This document shows positions 57,322 to 64,000 of a stretch of DNA of 64,000 nucleotides, piece by piece. Under the pieces are notes generated by a model, which was not told where the DNA came from, made no database searches, and saw only the letters and a program-made list of their open reading frames with translations. Numbering within the stretch: the first letter of the stretch is position 1; the number at the start of each line of letters is the position of its first letter. This DNA is from Halomicrobium urmianum (lineage in GTDB: Archaea > Halobacteriota > Halobacteria > Halobacteriales > Haloarculaceae): contig NZ_CP084092.1 in NCBI RefSeq assembly GCF_020217425.1, forward strand, positions 124,001 through 188,000. Direction: 5' to 3'. The translations under genes and the position numbers were made by a program.

Positions 57322-60300
57322 ATGTCAACGGAGCCACTGACGGAGGCGCTCGACGAGACCCTCGCGGTCTTCGAGGAGTTCGGTGCGCCGCTGACGACGC
57401 CGGAAGTGGCGGACGCCCTCGACCTCGGTCGGCGGAGCGCGTACGCCCGCCTCGACCGCCTCGCCGACTGCAACCGCCTCGAGACGAAGAAAGTGGGTGC
57501 CGGGGCACGCGTCTGGTGGCAGCCGTCGCCGGGTCCGTCGGCAGGCGCTACCGACGGGCCGGCCGACAGCTGGTCGTCGAGGGGCCCGGACGCTGCGTCC
57601 CGAGACCGGTCCGGTGCCGTCGAATCCCTCGTCGCTGACGTCCTCGACGACGTCGACGTGGGCATCTTCGTCCTCGACGAGCGGTTCGACGTCGTCTGGG
57701 CGAACGCCGCGACGGAACAGTACTTCGGAATCGACCGCGAGCAGGTCGTCGGCGAGGACAAGCGGCGACTCGTCGATGAATCCATCTCTGCGACCGTCGA
57801 GGACCCGACGGCGTTCGCGGAGACGGTCCTGGCGACGTACGACGACAACACCGACACCGAACGCTTCGAGTGTCACGTGACGTCCGGGGACGAGCGCGAG
57901 GCCCGCTGGCTGGAACACCGGAGTCGGCCCATCGAATCAGGGGCGTTCGCGGGCGGTCGGGTCGAACTCTACTACGACGTGACGGAGCGGCGCGAGGGAG
58001 AGCGCCGACTGCGCCGCGAACGCGACCTGACGGAGCAACTCGTCGAGACCGCACCGATCAGGTTCGCCGTGTTCGGCCCCGACGGTTCGATCCGGCGGAG
58101 CAACTCGACGACGCGGGAGCAGTTCGGGATCGACGAGTCTGATGCTGGCACCGTCTATTTCGACGATCTGCGCATCTACGATGCGGACGGCGATCCGATC
58201 TCCCCGGGGGATCACCCGGTCCAGCGCGTGCTCGAGACCGGGGAGCCCGTCTCCGACGTCCTGTTCCAGCACGACGGACCGGGCGAGAAACGCCGATGGC
58301 TCTCGCTCACTGCGACCCCGCTGTACGACGAGGGGGCCGTTGAGCGAGTGGTGGTCGCCGGCAAGGACGTCACCGAACTGAAGCGCGCCGAGCGACAGCT
58401 CGAACGCCAGCGCGACGAGCTACGGAACGAACTCGACGAGGTGTTCGATCGCATCGACGACGCCGTCCACGGGCTCGACGAGGACTGGCGGTTCACGTAC
58501 GTCAACGAACGGTCCGAGGAGCTCCTGGGGCAGTCTGAGACGGAACTCCTCGGCGAGCACGTCTGGGACGCCTTCCCGGAGGATCGCGACCACTCGTACC
58601 GCGAGCAGTACGAACGGGCGAGGGAGACACAGGAGCCGGTTACCTTCGAGGAGTTCTCCGAGGCGGCGGACGCCTGGCTGGAGGTCACGGCGTACCCGTC
58701 GGAGAGCGGTCTCTCCGTTTACTTCCGCGACGTCACCGAGCGGAAAGAGCGGGAGCGCCGCCTCGAGGAGGCCAGGGGCCGCTACCGTGCGCTCGTCGAT
58801 AACTTCCCGAACGGCGCCGTCACCCTGGTCGACGAGGACTGCCGCTACGTCACCGTCGGGGGCACACCGGTGGGGCTCACGGAGGTGGCGAGAGCGAACC
58901 TCGACGGGAGACGCGTTCGCGACGTTCTGCCCGGGACAGTCGCGGACGTCGTCGCCCCGCACTACGAGGCCGCTCTGGACGGCGAGCCCGCCGCGTTCGA
59001 GGAGACGATCAACGGCAGGACCTACCAGTTCAACTTCGTCCCGGTCCGGGACGACGACGGCGACGTCTTCGCCGCCATGGGCCTGTCGCAGGACGTCTCC
59101 TCCCACAGGCGCTACGAGGACCGCCTCCGGGGACTGTACGAGTCCGCCCGCGGGTTCCTCACGGCCGACACCGAGTCGGACGTCAGCGACGTCCTCGTCG
59201 AGGCTGCGAGCGGCGTGCTCGACCTCCCCGGCGTGGTAGCCTACGAGTACGACCCCGAGGCCGACGAGCTCGTTCCCGGGGCCGCGTCCGTGAAAGCGGA
59301 CTTCATGCGGACGGAACTGCCGTCCGTCTCGGCGGGCGACGGAAGTATCACGGGCCGTGCGTTCGCCGCCGGGGAGATCAGGCATCACGCGGACGTCCGC
59401 GAGTCACCGCACCTGCAGGTCCCGCCCGACGCCACGGAGATGCGGGCCGGCATGTTCGTTCCGCTCGGGTCGGCGGGAATCCTCGTCGCCGGATCGCGCG
59501 AGGTCGGCTCGTTCGACTCGGACACGCGACAGCTAGTGGAGCTGCTGGCGACGAACGCCGAGGCCGCGTACGAACGCGTGTCCGGCGAAGCCAGATTACG
59601 CCGTCAGCGCGAGCAACTCGCCGCGCTGAACAGCCTCAACGAAGTCGTCAGGGAGATCACGGACGCGGTCATCGACCGGTCGACGCGCACGGAGATCGAA
59701 CAGACCGTCTGTGACCACCTCGCCGACGCCGACTCCTACGAGTTCGCCTGGATCGGCGACGCGGACCCGGTCACCGAGACCGTCACCCTCCGAACCGAGG
59801 CCGGCGTCGAGGGCTACCTCGACGGGATCACCATCTCGATCGACCCCGACGACGACCGGAGTGGGGGTCCCACCGGGAGGGCCTTCCAGACGGGCGAGCT
59901 CCAGACGACCCACGACATCGACGCCGACCGCCGCCACGACCCCTGGCGGGACCACGTCGAATCCTACGACGTCCGCTCGTCGGCGGCGATCCCGATCGTC
60001 CACGGAGACACGGTCTACGGCGTACTGAACGTGTACGCCGATCGGCCGTTCGCCTTCGAGGGGCAGGAGGTCGAACTGGTCGCCCAGATCGGCGAGATCG
60101 TCGGGCACGCCATCGCCGCCGCCGAGCGGAAACAGGCGCTGATGAGCGACGAAGTCGTCGAGCTCGAGTTCCGAATCCAGGACGTGTTCGCGGCGCTCGA
60201 CGCGCCGGTCGACGCGCCGGTCGACGCGCCGGGGTCCGTCACGCTGGACCACACGGTGCCGGTCGGCGACGGCGAGTTCCTCGTCTACGGGACCGCGAGG

Positions 60301-60819
60301 GTGGACGCGACCGGGACGCTCTCTGCGCTCGTCGACGCCATCGGCCACCGGGAGGGGGTCACGATCCAGTCTGCCGGCGACCCCGTCGGGTTCCGGCTTC
60401 GCATGACCGACCCGCCTGTCCTCTCCGTCCTCGCGTCCCTGGGCGGGCAGGTAGAGCGGGCCGTCATCGAGGACGGCGACTACCAGATGACGATCCACCT
60501 GCCGCCGAGCGTCGACGTGCGCCGAGTCATCGACGCGGTGGAGGGGGCCTACCCGGAGGCCGAGATGCTACGCCGCCGGCAGACGACGCAGGCGCGGGAC
60601 GACTTCCGACAGAACCGGGGCTGCGTCCTGGACGACCTCACCGAGCGCCAGCGCGCCGCGCTGGACGCCGCGTTCCACGGCGGCTACTTCGAGTGGCCCC
60701 GCGAGACGACTGCCGAGGAGATCGCGGACGCGCTCGGCGTGGCGCCGTCGACGCTCCACCAGCACCTCCGGAAGGCCGAGCGCACGGTGCTCGGAGCCGT
60801 GTATTCGGCGGCGACGTAG
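57322..60819 (+). CDS. PAS/GAF sensor-regulator with Bat and HTH-10 domains
   Basis: 1165 aa soluble one-component regulator. It begins with a winged-helix-like segment (TTPEVADALDLGRRSAYARLDRLADCNRLETKKV, about 20-58). Four PAS/PAC repeats follow between ~100 and ~590 (for example VGIFVLDERFDVVWANAATEQYFGI and VGEDKRRL, then HGLDEDWRFTYVNERSEELLG). Two GAF-like domains span ~600-900, the Bat domain ~945-1090 and the HTH-10 LTERQRAALDAAFHGGYFEWPR...GVAPSTLHQHLRKAE the C terminus. A DNA triplicate of GACGCGCCGGTC near 60195-60231 encodes an APVDAPVD repeat. No response-regulator or kinase motif. Putative light/redox-type transcription regulator. Confidence 0.9.
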   Translation: MSTEPLTEALDETLAVFEEFGAPLTTPEVADALDLGRRSAYARLDRLADCNRLETKKVGAGARVWWQPSPGPSAGATDGPADSWSSRGPDAASRDRSGAVESLVADVLDDVDVGIFVLDERFDVVWANAATEQYFGIDREQVVGEDKRRLVDESISATVEDPTAFAETVLATYDDNTDTERFECHVTSGDEREARWLEHRSRPIESGAFAGGRVELYYDVTERREGERRLRRERDLTEQLVETAPIRFAVFGPDGSIRRSNSTTREQFGIDESDAGTVYFDDLRIYDADGDPISPGDHPVQRVLETGEPVSDVLFQHDGPGEKRRWLSLTATPLYDEGAVERVVVAGKDVTELKRAERQLERQRDELRNELDEVFDRIDDAVHGLDEDWRFTYVNERSEELLGQSETELLGEHVWDAFPEDRDHSYREQYERARETQEPVTFEEFSEAADAWLEVTAYPSESGLSVYFRDVTERKERERRLEEARGRYRALVDNFPNGAVTLVDEDCRYVTVGGTPVGLTEVARANLDGRRVRDVLPGTVADVVAPHYEAALDGEPAAFEETINGRTYQFNFVPVRDDDGDVFAAMGLSQDVSSHRRYEDRLRGLYESARGFLTADTESDVSDVLVEAASGVLDLPGVVAYEYDPEADELVPGAASVKADFMRTELPSVSAGDGSITGRAFAAGEIRHHADVRESPHLQVPPDATEMRAGMFVPLGSAGILVAGSREVGSFDSDTRQLVELLATNAEAAYERVSGEARLRRQREQLAALNSLNEVVREITDAVIDRSTRTEIEQTVCDHLADADSYEFAWIGDADPVTETVTLRTEAGVEGYLDGITISIDPDDDRSGGPTGRAFQTGELQTTHDIDADRRHDPWRDHVESYDVRSSAAIPIVHGDTVYGVLNVYADRPFAFEGQEVELVAQIGEIVGHAIAAAERKQALMSDEVVELEFRIQDVFAALDAPVDAPVDAPGSVTLDHTVPVGDGEFLVYGTARVDATGTLSALVDAIGHREGVTIQSAGDPVGFRLRMTDPPVLSVLASLGGQVERAVIEDGDYQMTIHLPPSVDVRRVIDAVEGAYPEAEMLRRRQTTQARDDFRQNRGCVLDDLTERQRAALDAAFHGGYFEWPRETTAEEIADALGVAPSTLHQHLRKAERTVLGAVYSAAT

Positions 60820-60984
60820 GCGCTTCGACGGCACACACGTCTCACGAGACCCGCGCAGTGGTCGATCGCCGGGACCGCCGGCGAATCGGCCGCTGATCGG
60901 CCGGTTGCTCCCGCGGCAGCCGCGACGTGAACACCGGATCGACGGTCGCCCTCGCGGTACTGGACGCTCCGCCACTGCGGTCGC

Positions 60985-62232
60985 TCAGTCCACTCCTGCG
61001 TCCGCCCACGCGACGGGGAGCCGCGCGTACACCTCGGCGTTGCCGGCGAGCGCGTCGACGGTCGTGTACTCGTCGACGGCGTGGACGGTGTCGGTTCCGA
61101 GCGCGAACTCGACCGTCGGGACCCCCTCGTTCCGGAGGCGCTTCGCGTCGCCGCCGCCCGTCGCGCTCCGCCGGTAGACGCGCTCGCCCGTCACGTCCTC
61201 GGCGGTCGACGCGACGGCCTCTACCAGCGGGCTGTCGATCGGTTCCGCCGTCCCGACGCTCCAGGAGACGTCCGCAATCGTGATCCCCTCGCAGTCCGCG
61301 ACGCAGTCCCGGACGTCCGCGAGGACGTCGGACGTGTCCACGCCCGCGGTCAGTCGGACGTCGACCTCCGCGCGGGCCGTCTGGGGGACGGTGTTGATCG
61401 CCTCGCCGCCCTCGAGGACGCCGAGGTTGATCGACGGATACCGGAAGAGGTCGCGTGCGGTCGCCTCGCCCATGGTCGGCGCGTAGTACTGGACGGACTC
61501 CTCGATGATCGGTGTCATCTCCGACGAGACGCGGAGCTCGCGGGCCCCGAAGCGCTCGCGCATCGTCTCGACGGCCCGGTAGAGACGGTCGACGGCGTTG
61601 TCGCCGAGCACCGGCCGCGACCCGTGTGCGGCCTCGCCGGTCGCTTCGAGCGTCAGCCAGATGCTCCCCCGGTCGGCGACAGTCACCGAGTGCCGCCCCG
61701 CCTCGCAGGTCGGCTCGCCGATGACGCAGGCGTCCGCGTCGAGGCGGCCGGCATCCAGAAGCGCCGGGAGGCCGGCGTCACCGCCGACCTCCTCGTCGCT
61801 GACGAACGCGAACTGCAGGGTCACCGGCGGCCTCGTCCCGCTCTCCGCGTACGCCCGAAGGGCGAACAGCATCGCCGCGACGGCGCCCTTCATGTCGGTC
61901 GCGCCGCGCCCGTAGATGCGGTCGCCGTCGCGCTCGCCCAGCGGGTCGTACGACCACTCCTCCGCGTCGAACGGCACCGTGTCCAGGTGGCCGTTGAACA
62001 GCAGCGTCCGGTCGGTCTCGCCGGGGACCGTCGCGAGGAGGTTCGGCTTCGCCGGGTCGACGGCGAACCGTTCCGTCTCGACGGCGAGCGGTTCGAGCCA
62101 CGCCTCGATCGCGTCGACGGCCTCGCGCGTGTCGCCGGGCGGGTTCGACGTGTCGACCGACAGCAGATCCAGCGTCAGGTCGACGAGCTCCGTTCGGTGC
62201 ACAGAGACGTCAACGGGAGCGCTCACCGTCAT
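60985..62232 (-). CDS. M20-family peptidase/deacylase (ArgE/DapE-like)
   Basis: 415 aa. Metal ligands in NGHLDTVP (about residue 81), GRGATDMKG (about 108), SDEEVGG (catalytic Glu and ligand, about 146) and IGEPT; C-terminal HAVDEY-type His. M20 hydrolase with dimerisation lid. It could deacylate amino acids, or act on thiol conjugates, consistent with being co-translated after CoA-disulfide reductase (ATGA overlap at 62229-62232), but the substrate is unproven. Confidence 0.9.
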   Translation of the reverse strand: MTVSAPVDVSVHRTELVDLTLDLLSVDTSNPPGDTREAVDAIEAWLEPLAVETERFAVDPAKPNLLATVPGETDRTLLFNGHLDTVPFDAEEWSYDPLGERDGDRIYGRGATDMKGAVAAMLFALRAYAESGTRPPVTLQFAFVSDEEVGGDAGLPALLDAGRLDADACVIGEPTCEAGRHSVTVADRGSIWLTLEATGEAAHGSRPVLGDNAVDRLYRAVETMRERFGARELRVSSEMTPIIEESVQYYAPTMGEATARDLFRYPSINLGVLEGGEAINTVPQTARAEVDVRLTAGVDTSDVLADVRDCVADCEGITIADVSWSVGTAEPIDSPLVEAVASTAEDVTGERVYRRSATGGGDAKRLRNEGVPTVEFALGTDTVHAVDEYTTVDALAGNAEVYARLPVAWADAGVD

Positions 62233-63578
62233 TCGAGCTTCCCCGAGAGGACCTTCGCGGCCGTGAGGACCGGGTCCCACACGGGGCTGAACGGCGGCGC
62301 GTACGCGAGGTCGGCGTTCTGTAGCTCCGTCACGGTCATGCCGGCGTGCAGAGCCGTCGCGACCGTGTCGATGCGCTTGGCCCCCTCCGCTCCGACGACG
62401 CTACCGCCGAGGAGTCGCCCGGAGTCCCGATCCGCGACGAGCGTGATCTGGATCTCCTCGCTACCGGGGTAGTAGCCGGGGCGCGATTCGTCGGTGATCG
62501 TGACCGAGACCGGCTCGAAGCCCGCCTCGCGGGCCCGTTCCTCGTCGACGATGCCAGTCCTCGCGGCCCCGAGGTCGAAGGCCTTCACGATGGCCGTCCC
62601 CGCGATGTCGCCGGTCGGCGTCGGCGACCCCGTCACCGTCTGCCCGATGGCCCGGCCGGCGCGGTTGGCGGTCAGCGCCAGCGGCACGTGATCCGGCTCG
62701 CCCGTCACGACGTGGCGGGCCTCGGCGCAGTCGCCCGCCGCGTAGACGTTCTCGTAGTTCGTCCGGCCGTACTCGTCGGTCGCGATGGCCCCGGTCGAGC
62801 CGAGTTCGATCCCGGCTTCCTCCGCAAGGCCGACGTTCGGTGCCACCCCCACGCCCACGATCACGACGTCAGTCGGGTCGGACTCGCCGCCCTCGAGGAC
62901 GACGCGGTCGACCCGGCCGTCCCCGTCGAACCCGGAGACGGCGGTGTCGAGGTGCAGGTCGACGCCCCGTTCGCGGAGGTGATCCTCGACGACCTCGGCG
63001 ACCTGCTCGCCGAACGGCTGCAGGACGTGGGGTAACATCTCGTAGAGGGCGACGTCAACCCCGCGGGCCGACAGCGCTTCGGCCATCTCGATGCCGACGT
63101 ACCCGCCGCCCACGATGGCGGCCCGGTCCGGCGACTGGTCGGTGACGTACGACTCGATCTCGCCCGCCTCGTCCATGTCGTGGATCGTGAACACGCCGTC
63201 GAGGTCGGTCCCGTCGAACGGCGGGACGATCGCGCTCGCACCGACCCCCACGAGGAGGTGGTCGTACGACTGCTCGAACCGCTCGCCGTCGCCCTCGACC
63301 GCGACCGTCTGGCGCTCGGGATCGATGCCGACGACCTCGTGGCCGGTCCGCAGGTCGATATCGCGCTCCTCGCGGAACCGCTCCGGCGTCACGGCGACGA
63401 GGTCCTCGAGCTCGTCGACTTCGCCCTTCACGTAGTAGGGCATCCCGCAGGCGGCGTAGGAGACCCACTGCCCCTTCTCGAAGACGATTACCTCCAGGTC
63501 GGGGTCCTCGCGCTTGGCCTTGCTCGCCGCGCTCATTCCCGCGGCGTCACCGCCGACGACGACGAACGTGTCGCTCAT
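62229..63578 (-). CDS. CoA-disulfide reductase / NADH oxidase-type flavoprotein
   Basis: 449 aa. FAD motif VVVGGDAAGMSAA, active-site C44 in SYAACGMPYYV (single Cys of the CoA-disulfide reductase/NADH oxidase group), NAD(P) motif IVGGGYVGIEMAEAL, and ENVYAAGDCAEA. The C-terminal dimerisation domain has RPGYYPGSEEIQITLVADRDSGRLLGG. Reduces CoA disulfide/persulfide or O2. The shared dyad lies immediately upstream of its TATA (ACTTTAGT, rc of 63602-63609). Confidence 0.92.
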   Translation of the reverse strand: MSDTFVVVGGDAAGMSAASKAKREDPDLEVIVFEKGQWVSYAACGMPYYVKGEVDELEDLVAVTPERFREERDIDLRTGHEVVGIDPERQTVAVEGDGERFEQSYDHLLVGVGASAIVPPFDGTDLDGVFTIHDMDEAGEIESYVTDQSPDRAAIVGGGYVGIEMAEALSARGVDVALYEMLPHVLQPFGEQVAEVVEDHLRERGVDLHLDTAVSGFDGDGRVDRVVLEGGESDPTDVVIVGVGVAPNVGLAEEAGIELGSTGAIATDEYGRTNYENVYAAGDCAEARHVVTGEPDHVPLALTANRAGRAIGQTVTGSPTPTGDIAGTAIVKAFDLGAARTGIVDEERAREAGFEPVSVTITDESRPGYYPGSEEIQITLVADRDSGRLLGGSVVGAEGAKRIDTVATALHAGMTVTELQNADLAYAPPFSPVWDPVLTAAKVLSGKLE

Positions 63579-63608
63579 ACGCGTCGGTTGGGTCGGAACT
63601 GACTAAAG

Positions 63609-63629
63609 TATTCCCCAGATCGCACAATA
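63609..63629. promoter_or_regulatory. Shared 21-bp dyad upstream of CoA-disulfide reductase
   Basis: TATTC-N11-CAATA (one mismatch), abutting the TATA-like ACTTTAGT 24-31 nt before the ATG at 63578. Confidence 0.64.
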
Positions 63630-63644
63630 CTGCTGGCTCGGGCC

Positions 63645-63722
63645 CGCTGTTCGGCCTGCAGCCCCGGGCTCGCTGTTCGGCCTGCAGCCCCGGGCTCGCT
63701 GTTCGGCCTGCAGCCCCGGGCC
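63645..63722. repeat. Three tandem copies of a 26-bp repeat
   Basis: CGCTGTTCGGCCTGCAGCCC-type units start at 63645, 63671 and 63697, each followed by CGGG(C)T. They fill the gap between the CoA-disulfide reductase promoter and the partial HTH-10 gene end. CTGCAG and CCCGGG palindromes recur in each unit. Confidence 0.85.
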
Positions 63723-63763
63723 AGCGGCGAGCCAGTCCAAGCCGCTGGCGGTCGGCCGGACGC

Positions 63764-64000
63764 TCACGCACTGACCGGCTCGGCAACGACGTCGTCGTCG
63801 CGGTCGAACAGCGACGCGAACAGCTTCCGTTCCGCGGCGCGGAGGTGCTGGGTGAACGTCGACTGGTTGATCCCCATCGTCTCGGCGACGTCCTCCCCGC
63901 TGGCGTCGCGGGGCCACTCGAAGAAGCCAGCGAAGTAGGCCGTCTGGGCGGCCTCCAGCTGACGGTCGGTCAGCGACTCCTCGAAGGTCGTCCGGAACTC
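63764..64000 (-). CDS. HTH-10 (Bat-type) transcriptional regulator, 5' end outside window
   Basis: The visible 78 residues are the C-terminal HTH-10 domain: SLTDRQLEAAQTAYFAGFFEWPRDASGEDVAETMGINQSTFTQHLRAAERKLFASLF, ending in an acidic tail. Its sensor part lies beyond the right edge. The stop at 63764 is 42 bp from the tandem repeat. Confidence 0.88.
   Translation of the reverse strand, partial: EFRTTFEESLTDRQLEAAQTAYFAGFFEWPRDASGEDVAETMGINQSTFTQHLRAAERKLFASLFDRDDDVVAEPVSA

Noticed and set aside
1-64000. CRISPR array or prophage
   Set aside because: The only tandem repeats are 26 bp x3 without spacers; no cas, capsid, terminase or integrase genes seen.

Overview
The window reads as a haloarchaeon (class Halobacteria). 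Base composition is strongly G+C-rich, with A+T-rich pockets almost only in promoters. Proteins are rich in Asp/Glu, and several genes appear leaderless, with a TATA element 24-32 nt upstream of the start codon. Family content is haloarchaeal: archaeal-type outward-facing Nar, HemAT, Bat/HTH-10 regulators, a HalOD1 domain, DUF7344-like regulators and many UspA proteins. Genus was not determined, and no rRNA, tRNA or CRISPR was seen.

Region 1 (0.7-13.2 kb, minus strand) is a compact respiratory nitrate reductase operon. In transcription order it encodes NarA-like membrane protein, Rieske protein NarB, cytochrome b NarC, a small 2-TM protein, NarG (Tat signal), NarH, an 83-codon repeat-derived ORF, an ethylbenzene-dehydrogenase-like heme b subunit, NarJ chaperone, an unknown membrane protein, a His/Cys-rich HEAT-repeat protein, and an Mrp/NBP35-DUF2249 fusion. 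Most junctions overlap by 1-8 nt. The Rieske/cytochrome b pair and heme b subunit would carry electrons to NarGH outside the membrane. The last genes look like maturation or metal-handling functions.

Region 2 (13.5-38 kb) is general stress, metal and housekeeping content: UspA proteins, a P1B-4-like metal ATPase, OsmC, SDR, HemAT aerotaxis transducer, a P2-type cation ATPase, a DUF211/VIT1 pair, several HTH regulators, nicotinate phosphoribosyltransferase and Hsp20. Between 30.0 and 37.5 kb are five copies of an ~85-bp palindromic repeat, mostly at gene 3' ends. Two copies supply the stop codon of the neighbouring gene.

Region 3 (37.5-53.4 kb and 62-63.6 kb) is a sulfur and thiol system: thioredoxin/thioredoxin reductase, TauE/SafE, a persulfide-dioxygenase-like MBL-rhodanese fusion, paired YeeE/YedE (thiosulfate-type) transporters, a PiT/CysP-type permease, two TusA proteins, DsrE2, SQR with DUF1641, a class V aminotransferase, a YgaP-type DUF2892 protein and CoA-disulfide reductase. 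Nine promoters in and beside this set share a 21-bp dyad with fixed geometry, TATTG-N11-CAATA or a close variant. One lies upstream of a TrmB-like HTH gene with three cysteines, which is the obvious candidate regulator. This apparent reactive-sulfur regulon is the most interesting system in the window.

Region 4 (53.4-64 kb) holds a dead IS6-family element. Its transposase is split by a 54-bp double-hairpin insertion flanked by 7-bp direct repeats, and similar units seem to have inserted at the 3' end of narH. The rest is a DUF302/multicopper oxidase operon, a tandem winged-helix regulator, a 1165-aa PAS/GAF/Bat sensor-regulator, an M20 peptidase with CoA-disulfide reductase, and a right-edge partial HTH-10 regulator.
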